From NCBI GenBank assembly GCA_963931615.1, contig OZ007032.1, positions 1,116,001-1,180,000 on the forward strand: a DNA stretch of 64,000 bases. Reading direction: 5' to 3'. Positions 28,121 through 36,225 of the stretch are shown piece after piece (the stretch's first letter is position 1; the number at the start of each line of letters is the position of its first letter). The stretch is from Coprenecus sp902388455. Its GTDB lineage: Bacteria; Bacteroidota; Bacteroidia; Bacteroidales; UBA932. A program made the translations under genes and the position numbers. The notes below the pieces were generated by a model. That model was not told the DNA's origin. It ran no database searches and saw nothing but the letters and a program-made list of their open reading frames with translations.

Positions 28121-29482
28121 TTAATCTCTGTTCTCGTAGAACTCAAGCACCTTGAGCTTGAACAGATACTCGTACTTGGCCGACAGGTGCTGGGTCTGCG
28201 CCTCGACCAGTGTGGACATGACCGTGTTGTACTCCACGACAGTGGCCGCGCCGGCCTCGTATTTGACGCCTATCTGCCGAGCCGCCTCCCGGGCGGAGCT
28301 GAGGTAGTTGACGGAACCAGTATATTTCTTCCAGGCGGCCTCGGTGTCCATTACAGCCTGCAGTATCTCCTTTCTCACGATCTTCCTGACTGTCTCCAGT
28401 TCCAGCTCGCTGCGCTGCAGCTGCACCTTGGCCCTCCTTACGTTGTTGCGTGTAGTCATGCCGTTAAGTATCGGGATGCTCAGGCCGAAGGACACATACG
28501 CGCTGGCATTGTCCCTGTACTGCTCGATGAACGGATACGGTGCATAGGTGTATGAGCCGTCATTGTTAAGAAGGACTTTCTGCCTGACATTGGAGTAGCT
28601 GCTGCCGTATCCGGCACTGAGGGACAGAGACGGATAGTAGGACGAGCGTGCCAGCTGGATGTTTTTTCTGGCAAGTTCCACCTCCTTCCGGGCAAGTCCC
28701 ACTTCAGGCAGACGCTCCGCCCCGTCTAGTATGGCGCTGTAGTCCTTGAGGGCATATTCAAGGCTGTCCCCGCTGTCGAAGTACGGAATGAACGAGCTGT
28801 AATCCTCTATCTCCAGGAGCTGGCACAGGTTGAGCCTGGACATTCCGTAGGAGTGTTCTGCGACGATGAGGCTGTTCTCAGCCTCTGACAGCTGCGACTG
28901 TATCTGCAGAAGGTCGGCACGGGTCACCTTGCCCGCCCTGACTTTCTCCGACGTATGCTCCTCCTGCTTTCTCAGCGAGGCGACCACTGCCTCGCAGTCA
29001 CGTATGTTCTCCCACGCGCAGATCACCTCAAGAAAGTAGGCCGTGACGTTGAGCCGCAGGTCATCTGCGGCTTTCTCCACCTGCAGGATGGCGGCCTCGC
29101 GGTCAATCCTGGAGTACTGCAGCTGTCGGAGGTTGCGCAGGCCGTTGAAGAGCAGCACGCTCCCGGACACGGACGCGCTTGAGCTTCCGACAGTCTCGTT
29201 CGTGACGAAATCATACGTGGTCTCGTCAAGGACGCGGCCTGTGGACAGGTTGTATCCGGCCGATGCCGAGAGGCTCGGAGCGAATGCCCACCGGCTGTCG
29301 GACAGGGATATGTCGCGTTCCTCCACTGACAGACGCTCGGACCTGAGTTCGATGTTGTGTTCCAGGGCACGGTCTAAGCACTCATCCAGAGTCCACCGTC
29401 TCAGGCTGTCGGCCTCCTGCGCCATCAGAATATATGGCAGCAGGGCCAATGCACAGATTGTGATTCCCGGGATTTTCCTCAT
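28121..29482 (-). CDS. TolC-family outer-membrane efflux protein
   Basis: This 453-residue protein has a signal peptide (LLPYILMAQ) and TolC/OEP repeats: WTLDECLDRALEHN opens the first helical repeat and a coiled-coil-rich second half follows (AKVQLQRSELELE). It supplies the outer-membrane channel for the adjacent HlyD and ABC transporter genes, making a type I secretion system. It begins 2 bases after the HlyD gene ends. Confidence 0.9.
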   Translation of the reverse strand: MRKIPGITICALALLPYILMAQEADSLRRWTLDECLDRALEHNIELRSERLSVEERDISLSDSRWAFAPSLSASAGYNLSTGRVLDETTYDFVTNETVGSSSASVSGSVLLFNGLRNLRQLQYSRIDREAAILQVEKAADDLRLNVTAYFLEVICAWENIRDCEAVVASLRKQEEHTSEKVRAGKVTRADLLQIQSQLSEAENSLIVAEHSYGMSRLNLCQLLEIEDYSSFIPYFDSGDSLEYALKDYSAILDGAERLPEVGLARKEVELARKNIQLARSSYYPSLSLSAGYGSSYSNVRQKVLLNNDGSYTYAPYPFIEQYRDNASAYVSFGLSIPILNGMTTRNNVRRAKVQLQRSELELETVRKIVRKEILQAVMDTEAAWKKYTGSVNYLSSAREAARQIGVKYEAGAATVVEYNTVMSTLVEAQTQHLSAKYEYLFKLKVLEFYENRD

Positions 29483-29484
29483 GG

Positions 29485-30807
29485 TCAGATTCCGTTCTTG
29501 AAAAGTGCGGCGATGGGATCGAGGAACCTCATTATGAGCCTGCGGTCTTTAGTTATTATCTCGGCGGTGCCGTCCATCTTCTGTATCAGGCGCAGCTCCC
29601 TGCCGTAGGTCGTCACCATGCCGTCCGGGAAGACTATCTCAGCCGTGTACTGCGGCTCCGTCTGAGGGTCAGCGGCGGCCTCCGGCACGGAGGACAGGTA
29701 TCCTATCTCGCCCACGAGCAGGCCGTATTCCATGTACGGGTATCCGCTGAGGCGGACATTGACCCTCTGTCCCGTACACACCTTGCCGAAGCTGGCCTGC
29801 GGCACCTTGACTATGCCCACGGGCATCCGTTCCTCCGAGGGGACGACGGTCACGAAGGACTCTCCCGCACTGATGAACTGGCCCTCGTCCCATTTCCGCA
29901 CGAACGACACCGCCCCGTCCATGGGCGAGGCCAGGATGCAGGTCAGGCTCCAGGCGCGTATCTGCGCCGCCAGCCTCTCGCGGCAGCCGTCCAGCTCCCT
30001 TTCCATGGACAGTATCTCGTCGTCGCGCTGGATGGACAGCTCCGCCAGCTGCTGCTCCAGCTGCAGCACCGCCAGCTCCGTGGAGGTCATCTGCGAGCGG
30101 AAGGACTCCTGCTCCCGCCGCACCGACAGCAGGTCGCGCACGGCCCGCTCGTAGTCCACGGACGGGATTATTTTCTCCATGAACAGCAGCGAGTCCCTGC
30201 GGAAGTCCTTAAGCTCCAGGGCCAGATCCTCCTCCATCAGCTCCGCCTGGGCCTGCATCCGGGAGTAGTATTCCCTCTGCTTGGATATCTGCTCCCTCAC
30301 CAGCTCCATCCTGCGTCCTATGGCGTCCCTCTCCAGATACTCGCGCAGCTGGCGGCAGGCCGCGGAGAACGCGGACCACTCGCTCTGGATGTCGCCCATG
30401 CCCCGGCCGGCGTACACCCATTCCTGCATCACGAGGGAGTCCGGCGGCATCCCGGCGGTCTCCTTCAGAAGGCGTTCCACCTCCAGCACGTCCTCCCAGG
30501 CCGCGCTGGAGCGGATGACCCCGAGGATGTCCCCGGTACGGACGGAGTCGCCGCTGGAGACGGGTATCCGCTCCAGGCTGCCGCTGCCTCTGGCCACCAC
30601 GTCCACGGGGGAGTTGCCGGTGGTGATGGTGACGGTCGCCGTGACCCTCTCGGGATACCTGATGATGCAGCAGCCGATGAGTATGAGGGCGAAGACCGCG
30701 AATATCACGGTCACTCCCCACCTTATGATCCATGACGGGACGCGGCCCAGTATCTGCTGCGCCTCCTCGCTGTGCTCCGTCGCTGTATGTCTTCTGCTGT
30801 CCGGCAT
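29485..30807 (-). CDS. HlyD-family membrane fusion protein
   Basis: This 440-residue periplasmic adaptor has one N-terminal transmembrane helix (GVTVIFAVFALILIGCCII), a biotinyl-lipoyl-like half (VARGSGSLERIPV, GDSVRTGDILGVI), a long coiled-coil hairpin (residues about 110-290) and a beta-barrel C terminus (PVGIVKVPQASFGKVCTGQ). It links the inner-membrane peptidase-transporter to TolC. Spacing to both neighbours is below 10 bases, indicating one operon. Confidence 0.9.
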   Translation of the reverse strand: MPDSRRHTATEHSEEAQQILGRVPSWIIRWGVTVIFAVFALILIGCCIIRYPERVTATVTITTGNSPVDVVARGSGSLERIPVSSGDSVRTGDILGVIRSSAAWEDVLEVERLLKETAGMPPDSLVMQEWVYAGRGMGDIQSEWSAFSAACRQLREYLERDAIGRRMELVREQISKQREYYSRMQAQAELMEEDLALELKDFRRDSLLFMEKIIPSVDYERAVRDLLSVRREQESFRSQMTSTELAVLQLEQQLAELSIQRDDEILSMERELDGCRERLAAQIRAWSLTCILASPMDGAVSFVRKWDEGQFISAGESFVTVVPSEERMPVGIVKVPQASFGKVCTGQRVNVRLSGYPYMEYGLLVGEIGYLSSVPEAAADPQTEPQYTAEIVFPDGMVTTYGRELRLIQKMDGTAEIITKDRRLIMRFLDPIAALFKNGI

Positions 30808-30814
30808 GGCTCTG

Positions 30815-33040
30815 TCAGTTTCCGAGTTCCAGCTGGTTTTTGACCAGCCTGTAATAGTATCCTTTCCTTTCCGTCAGCTCCCTGTGGGTGCCCTGCTCCA
30901 CCACGCGGCCCCTGTCCAGCACTATGATGTTGTCGGCGTTCCTGACCGTGCTCAGGCGGTGGGCCACGATGACCACTGTCCTGCCGCGGAACAGGGTGTC
31001 GAGCCTCTCCATGATGACCTTCTCGTTGTTCGCGTCAAGGGAGTTGGTGGCCTCGTCCAGGAAGAGGTAGCGGGCGTTGCGGTATGCGGCACGGGCTATT
31101 AGAAGACGCTGCTTCTGTCCGGTGCTGACGCCGTTGCCCTCGGCACCTATCTTCGTGTTGTACCTCAGGGGCAGTCCGTCTATGAAGTCCCCTATGTTGG
31201 CCGTCTCCACGGCCTTCCGCACCCGCTCCATGTCCGGGCTCTCGTCGGACACCCCTATGTTGTCGGCTATCGTGTCGGAGAAGATGAATCCCTCCTGCAT
31301 CACGGTGCCGCACTGCTCCCTCCACGCCGTGGGGCTGTAGTCCCCGATGCGGCGTCCGCCCAGCAGCACCTCTCCGGAGACCGGCTCGTAGAAGCCCAGC
31401 ATCATCTTCACCATGGTGGTCTTGCCGCTGCCCGAGGCACCGACGATGGCCGTGACCCTGTCGTGCGGTATGGTCACGCTCACCCCGTCCAGCACCTTCT
31501 CCGAGTGCGGGCCGTTGTACTGAAAATCCACATCCCTGAACTCGATGTCCGCACCCCGGGGTATCTCCCGGATGTAGTCCTTTTCCGCGCTCTCCTCGTC
31601 CCCGCGCTCCTGTATCTCGCCCAGACGCTCCAGCGATATCTTCGCGTCCTGCGCCTCCTGCACGAAGCCGATGAACTGCGATATGGGGGCGTTGAGCTGG
31701 CCGATGATGTACTGCATGGCTGTCATCATACCGAGGGTCATGTCCCCGTCGATGACCGCCTTGGCGGCCAGGAACGATATCAGCACGTTCTTGATCTGGT
31801 CTATGAAGGTGCCGCCCACCTGCTGGGTCTGCCCGAGGGCGAGGCCCTTCACGCTGACGTTGAAGAGGCGGGCCTGTATGCGCTCCCACTCCCAGCGCTT
31901 CTGCTTCCCGCAGCCGTTGAGCTTGATGTCCTGCATCCCCGCGATGAGCTGCACGATGCTGCTCTGGTTGGCTGCGGCCTCCTGGAAGCGCATGTAGTCC
32001 AGCTTGCGTCTGCGCCTGAGGAAGAGCAGCACCCAGCCTATGTAGAGGACGCTGCCGAGGATGAAGATGCCGAGGATCCTCAGGTCGTAGCCGCCCATGA
32101 CGGCGGAGTAGACCACGAACGTCACGGCCGCCATGACGATGCTCAGCAGAGAGCCCGTCAGGAATGTCTGGATGCGGCTGTGGTCCCCGATGCGCTGCAT
32201 GATGTCTCCGGTCATCCTGGAGTCGAAGAACGAGATGGGCAGCCGCATGAGCTTGGCCAGGAAGTCGGAGATGAGGGAGATGCTCACGCGGGTGGTCATG
32301 TGCAGCATCAGCCAGCTGCGTATCAGCTCGTTGGCCGTCTGGCCCAGGACGAGCACCACCTGCGCGACTAGTATCACCACTATGAAGTTGAGGTCGCCCG
32401 TGCCGATGCCGGTGTCTATCACGGACTGGGTCAGGAAAGGCAGGATGAGGCTGATGATGCTGCCCGTGAGCATGGCCAGCAGGAGCTGGACGATAAGCTG
32501 CCTGTAGGGGCGGAGATACCCCGCCATGCCCCGGAATCCCGGCCGCCTGTCCTCCTCGCCCTTCTCCTCGTAGAACCTGGGGGTAGGCTCCAGCAGCAGG
32601 GCTATGCCCAGGCCTTCGGCTTCGGCATTGCTGTCCCCGGCATTATCATCCCGGATGGATATCCACGACTTCAGGAACTGTTCCCGGGTGTAGCGGAGCA
32701 GTCCGGAGGCGGGGTCCGAGACATGTACCCACGTTTTCCCCCTGCGGCGCTCTATGCGGTAGACCACGACGAAGTGGTTCTGATTCCAGTGTACGATGCA
32801 CGGCAGCACCGCCTCCTCGCAGAGCTGTGCGAACGTCAGCTTGACGCCCATGGTGCGGAACCCCACCGCCTCCGCCGCGTCGCTAATGCCCAGCAGCGAG
32901 ACACCCTCGCGGGAGATGTGGCACCTCTCGCGCAGGGTCTGCAGGGACCAGATGCGTCCGTAGTGTGCGGCGATGATACGCAGGCAGGTCGGGCCGCAGT
33001 CCATCGTATCCAGCTGGCGGTATGTCGGGAACTTCCTCAT
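30815..33040 (-). CDS. Peptidase-containing ABC transporter (C39 peptidase, PCAT)
   Basis: This 741-residue transporter has three domains. The N-terminal C39 domain has the catalytic Cys in MDCGPTC (residue 15) and its His in the IVHWNQNHFVVVY segment. A six-helix membrane domain follows, then an ATPase with Walker A GASGSGKTT, signature STGQKQR and Walker B YLFLDEAT. PCATs cut leaders after Gly-Gly and export the core peptide. It is the only exporter seen, and Gly-Gly leaders occur in all three RiPP loci of the window. The start overlaps the SPASM gene stop (ATGA). Confidence 0.94.
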   Translation of the reverse strand: MRKFPTYRQLDTMDCGPTCLRIIAAHYGRIWSLQTLRERCHISREGVSLLGISDAAEAVGFRTMGVKLTFAQLCEEAVLPCIVHWNQNHFVVVYRIERRRGKTWVHVSDPASGLLRYTREQFLKSWISIRDDNAGDSNAEAEGLGIALLLEPTPRFYEEKGEEDRRPGFRGMAGYLRPYRQLIVQLLLAMLTGSIISLILPFLTQSVIDTGIGTGDLNFIVVILVAQVVLVLGQTANELIRSWLMLHMTTRVSISLISDFLAKLMRLPISFFDSRMTGDIMQRIGDHSRIQTFLTGSLLSIVMAAVTFVVYSAVMGGYDLRILGIFILGSVLYIGWVLLFLRRRRKLDYMRFQEAAANQSSIVQLIAGMQDIKLNGCGKQKRWEWERIQARLFNVSVKGLALGQTQQVGGTFIDQIKNVLISFLAAKAVIDGDMTLGMMTAMQYIIGQLNAPISQFIGFVQEAQDAKISLERLGEIQERGDEESAEKDYIREIPRGADIEFRDVDFQYNGPHSEKVLDGVSVTIPHDRVTAIVGASGSGKTTMVKMMLGFYEPVSGEVLLGGRRIGDYSPTAWREQCGTVMQEGFIFSDTIADNIGVSDESPDMERVRKAVETANIGDFIDGLPLRYNTKIGAEGNGVSTGQKQRLLIARAAYRNARYLFLDEATNSLDANNEKVIMERLDTLFRGRTVVIVAHRLSTVRNADNIIVLDRGRVVEQGTHRELTERKGYYYRLVKNQLELGN

Positions 33041-33525
33041 CGGTGTAAGACTCCGGTCTCTTTTTTCAGCCTGTTTTTATTGAGCAGGTCAATGTGAATC
33101 TTCATGAACTCCTCTATGTGGCCCTTGTGGGACGTGCAGACATCATTGCGCTTGCCGTCCATGCGGTTCTCGATTCGTTCCATAGGGCATACTCTGTGGC
33201 ATATAGGCAGGTAGACGCATTCCCTGCACCTGTTGTCATCGAATATGTCGGCTCCGTACAGCTGCCGGTTCAGCAAGGCGGTGTTCACGTTTCCGATGGT
33301 GCCGTCCTCCTTGATTTTCCCTATGGCGTGCTTCCTGTTGCCTATGGTCTCCCAGCATTTGTACGCGTATCCTTCGGAATCGAATGATATGGACATCCTG
33401 TCCCTTACCGCGCACTCGTTGCATGCCGAGCTGGGATATTCAAGCCACGGTGAGTATATGTGCCTGCTGTTCCACTGGTCCAGAACAAGCGGGAAAATAC
33501 AGGGACTGTCTGCCGGGTGACTCAT
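33037..33525 (-). CDS. Stand-alone SPASM domain (truncated radical SAM maturase)
   Basis: This 162-residue protein corresponds to only the C-terminal auxiliary-cluster half of a radical SAM/SPASM maturase. It has CNECAVRD, then FDSEGYAYKCWETIGN, then CRECVYLPICHRVC and a last Cys in NDVCTSHKGH. No SAM-binding CX3CX2C core exists upstream; a stop lies 24-27 bases before the ATG in the same frame. It overlaps the exporter gene by 4 bases. It may be a decayed enzyme or a functional cluster-binding or substrate-binding subunit. Confidence 0.8.
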   Translation of the reverse strand: MSHPADSPCIFPLVLDQWNSRHIYSPWLEYPSSACNECAVRDRMSISFDSEGYAYKCWETIGNRKHAIGKIKEDGTIGNVNTALLNRQLYGADIFDDNRCRECVYLPICHRVCPMERIENRMDGKRNDVCTSHKGHIEEFMKIHIDLLNKNRLKKETGVLHR

Positions 33526-33551
33526 AATGACGGAATTAAACGACAGTCCCT
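33501..33551. repeat. Perfect 10-bp inverted repeat framing the SPASM start codon
   Basis: Arms AGGGACTGTC (33501-33510) and GACAGTCCCT (33542-33551) flank a 31-base loop that contains the ATG of the SPASM gene. Base composition changes here: GC-rich to the left and AT-rich to the right, so the repeat also marks a module boundary. Confidence 0.75.
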
Positions 33552-33682
33552 AATTATAGCACTGATTTTCGTATTTTTTACCATGTCGTAATGTTGCAAA
33601 TAACGTGTGTCTAATGTTACTGTCTCTTTACATGGCAACTTTAAATAATAAATTTCATTAAGTTACGAGATGCTGTTTTTCA

Positions 33683-33901
33683 TTAAAATCTGTAAGTTAT
33701 GCCAATTATGCCCGGCTTGATTTTATACGATGGGTTCGGTGGAGTAGTAATAGTATCAGTCGGCAAATTGATTGAACATTGCGGTTTTATATCTTCCTGA
33801 TCTTTTGTTTCGCCTCCAAACAATGAGGCGGACTCCGAGTTAGTCAACTTATCCATTTTGACTAGTTTCTCATGCAAGGACTCATTAAGTAATTTCTTCA
33901 T
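33683..33901 (-). CDS. Gly-Gly RiPP precursor of the B12-rSAM/glycosyltransferase module
   Basis: This is a 72-residue peptide. The leader of about 30 residues starts MKKLLNESLHEKLVKMDKL and ends SASLFGG. The core of about 42 residues has one Cys (residue 42), a Thr/Pro-rich stretch (PTDTITTPPNP) and a C-terminal PGIIGITYRF. The frame is open to 33955, but 33901 gives the standard leader. It is last in the AT-rich operon, next to the PCAT genes that recognise Gly-Gly. The many Thr/Ser residues suit O-glycosylation by the neighbouring enzyme, which is inference. Confidence 0.72.
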   Translation of the reverse strand: MKKLLNESLHEKLVKMDKLTNSESASLFGGETKDQEDIKPQCSINLPTDTITTPPNPSYKIKPGIIGITYRF

Positions 33902-33989
33902 AACTATATATTTTAATATTATTGCCAAAGTTAAGTGTTTTTCTCCAAAAATCAATTTTTTCTTACCATATTTTACTATAATTTAAAGC

Positions 33990-35249
33990 CTATTGTAATA
34001 AGATATGATGTTCGCTCAAATCTATTTCAATTTTATCAAACTGTTTAAAGAATCCGACTCCGAGTTCTCCATCATTGGCACAACGATCAACCAACTTGAA
34101 ATCCGTGAAAGATCTGCTGCTTTTTCCTGCCTTCAGTGTTACGTCAGGAATATCACGTACTGCGAGAAGGCTTATTCCAGCAAAACCTCTTGATTGAATC
34201 AAATAAGATTGTCCAACATCTTCAAAAAGTTCGGTGTGATTCTCATAGATACTGTCATTTATCCAACCTTCCATAGCAGCACCAGTGTCACAGAACATTA
34301 GAAGACGGATGTCTTTACAATATAACTCGATAAGCATACGATTGCTATGCAAAGAAACGTTTGCAGAAGTATTGCCATTCTGTTCCCCCTCAAATGTTAT
34401 TTCATTCTTTTTTGGTTCGATACCTATCATGCCGACATTTTTCATGAAAGGTATTCCAAGAACAGCCTCAATCGTAATGCTGTCTTTGGGATAATCAGTC
34501 TGACCAATATAAACAGGCATGTTAGCATATATAATATCTGCCACTTTCAAGGTATCTATCACTCCCAAACTTACATATTCGCTGCCGCCAACGCCATTCA
34601 TGAGAATAGAATCGGCGACAATCTTTATATTGTAACGTTCTGCAAATGATTTGGATATAAAAGATTCAGCTGCCCCAGTATCAAAAATAAACGGTTCAGT
34701 ATTCCCTTCTATTTCTACAGGAATATACCATAACCTTTCCGACCCTTTCACGTCTGTAGAAAATTTAACATTTGGAGACTTGGCAGGATCTCTTATCACT
34801 GAGGTTCCGGGTATTTTATTCAGTCCAGATACTATTTTATATGTGTTTTCAAGTCTCGATAGAATTTGAGGATCTGTTGTTATAGAAATAAATTGTTCTA
34901 GTATGTTCAAAGCATCAGCACCATTTCCATATTTTACAAGTTCTTGCGAAAGAAGTTCTGCAAAGCCAACGACATTTTCGAACCCCAACTCATTCCCATA
35001 ATTATTGATCAAGTCTGCTATGACTTGAGTTCTTGACATCGGATCTTCGCTGAATGCCAGACAAATGCTGGCTTCACTCAGTTTTCTTATCATTGGATTG
35101 ACTATTGAATCTTTTACTGATGGGAGAACTCTCTTAAGCTCTAAATAATCTTCTTTATTTAATAAGTTTGCCACATTCTGGTCAGATTGCCCAAAAGAAA
35201 AATATGGTAAACAAAAAATAAGGAAAAACTGTAATGCTAATTTTTTCAT
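33990..35249 (-). CDS. Retropepsin-like aspartyl protease, secreted
   Basis: This 419-residue protein has a signal peptide (FLIFCLPYFSFGQ), a helical N-terminal half and a two-lobed retropepsin-like half. The lobes carry FIFDTGAAESFIS and LMFCDTGAAMEGW, each with the DTGA active-site signature. It ends FFKQFDKIEIDLSEHHILL. Unlike the protease at 19732, both motifs are canonical DTG. It lies between the glycosyltransferase and precursor genes, so it probably acts on the exported peptide or on competing or periplasmic substrates; the target is unknown. Confidence 0.82.
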   Translation of the reverse strand: MKKLALQFFLIFCLPYFSFGQSDQNVANLLNKEDYLELKRVLPSVKDSIVNPMIRKLSEASICLAFSEDPMSRTQVIADLINNYGNELGFENVVGFAELLSQELVKYGNGADALNILEQFISITTDPQILSRLENTYKIVSGLNKIPGTSVIRDPAKSPNVKFSTDVKGSERLWYIPVEIEGNTEPFIFDTGAAESFISKSFAERYNIKIVADSILMNGVGGSEYVSLGVIDTLKVADIIYANMPVYIGQTDYPKDSITIEAVLGIPFMKNVGMIGIEPKKNEITFEGEQNGNTSANVSLHSNRMLIELYCKDIRLLMFCDTGAAMEGWINDSIYENHTELFEDVGQSYLIQSRGFAGISLLAVRDIPDVTLKAGKSSRSFTDFKLVDRCANDGELGVGFFKQFDKIEIDLSEHHILLQ

Positions 35250-35284
35250 ATAATATCAACTTGTTAGAAAAGTAAATCCAAAGT

Positions 35285-36223
35285 TCAGTTATCAGCTAAA
35301 TTGTAATTGTTATTAAACTTACAATAATCATTAAATTTTTTAATAAATATTTTATTCATGTATTCTTTTTCATGATTTATATCACCAGATCTGTCAATGA
35401 TTTTGTCAATGGCCTTATCAAAAAACATTTTATTGCTTGCAGTCTTTAGCTGATGAAAGAATGAAATTTTCTCTGATAAAGGAAATAGCAGTTCTGTTAT
35501 ATATAATTGATTATATATAACTTCTGAGTGATCAATGTTATAAGGTACATCTTTATATTCACGAAAAATATGTCCAAATTCTATGTCTGTAATAACCTTG
35601 CAATTGCCACCTTCAAAAAAAGTTTTCAAACTAATAAGTTGCTCATCAAACCCAAATCCATTTAACCCTTTTAAACCATTTATGCGATTCCAATATTCGA
35701 TATTGGATGCGTAAGCCCCTCCCATTATACACGGTATTACATATGATGATTTTATATTATTTAATTCTAAGTCTTGACAGATCCAATTGTAAGATAAATT
35801 ATTTAAATTTAATGTTACTCCATATCCCTTTTTCTGCGTTCGTACTTCTCCATTTTTTTTTATATCAAGTGTCGTAAAACAAAATATAGATCTATGATCA
35901 TTGATTAAATAATCACATAATAATTTATCCCAATTTTGAGTAAATAATCTCATATGAGCATCTAATATGAGAAAATACTCTGTCTTGCATAATGCAATTC
36001 CTATTTCTCTAGAAGGTGCTACGCCCAAGCTAGATTGGTTGGCGACATATAGTGCGTTGTATTTATTTGCAATTTGGCAGTAATCATAATTATCATCGGA
36101 ATTGTCATTGATAAGAATAATGTTAATGCTGCCTTCCGCTTTCTCGGTAATACTTCGAAGAGTATTATCTACTTCTTCGCCTTCATTCTTAAAAGGAATA
36201 ATTACTGTAATTTGTGGTATCAT
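35285..36223 (-). CDS. GT-A glycosyltransferase, polypeptide GalNAc-transferase-like
   Basis: This 312-residue soluble GT-A enzyme starts ITVIIPFKNEGEEVDNTLRSI. The metal-binding motif is ILDAHMRLFTQNWD (DxH, as in GT27 enzymes). The acceptor-side motif PCIMGGAYASNIEYW is followed by GLNGFGFDEQ and IEFGHIFREY, which mirrors the GG.F...W.GEN...GHVFR pattern of polypeptide GalNAc-transferases. The family classification is by eye. It begins 2 bases after the radical SAM gene ends, so the pair is one operon with the precursor. Peptide O-glycosylation is the leading inference. Confidence 0.78.
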   Translation of the reverse strand: MIPQITVIIPFKNEGEEVDNTLRSITEKAEGSINIILINDNSDDNYDYCQIANKYNALYVANQSSLGVAPSREIGIALCKTEYFLILDAHMRLFTQNWDKLLCDYLINDHRSIFCFTTLDIKKNGEVRTQKKGYGVTLNLNNLSYNWICQDLELNNIKSSYVIPCIMGGAYASNIEYWNRINGLKGLNGFGFDEQLISLKTFFEGGNCKVITDIEFGHIFREYKDVPYNIDHSEVIYNQLYITELLFPLSEKISFFHQLKTASNKMFFDKAIDKIIDRSGDINHEKEYMNKIFIKKFNDYCKFNNNYNLADN

Positions 36224-36225
36224 AA

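Noticed and set aside
31463..32371. 302-codon plus-strand open frame
   Set aside because: It is antisense to the PCAT transporter and is a biased His/Asp/Leu-rich translation.
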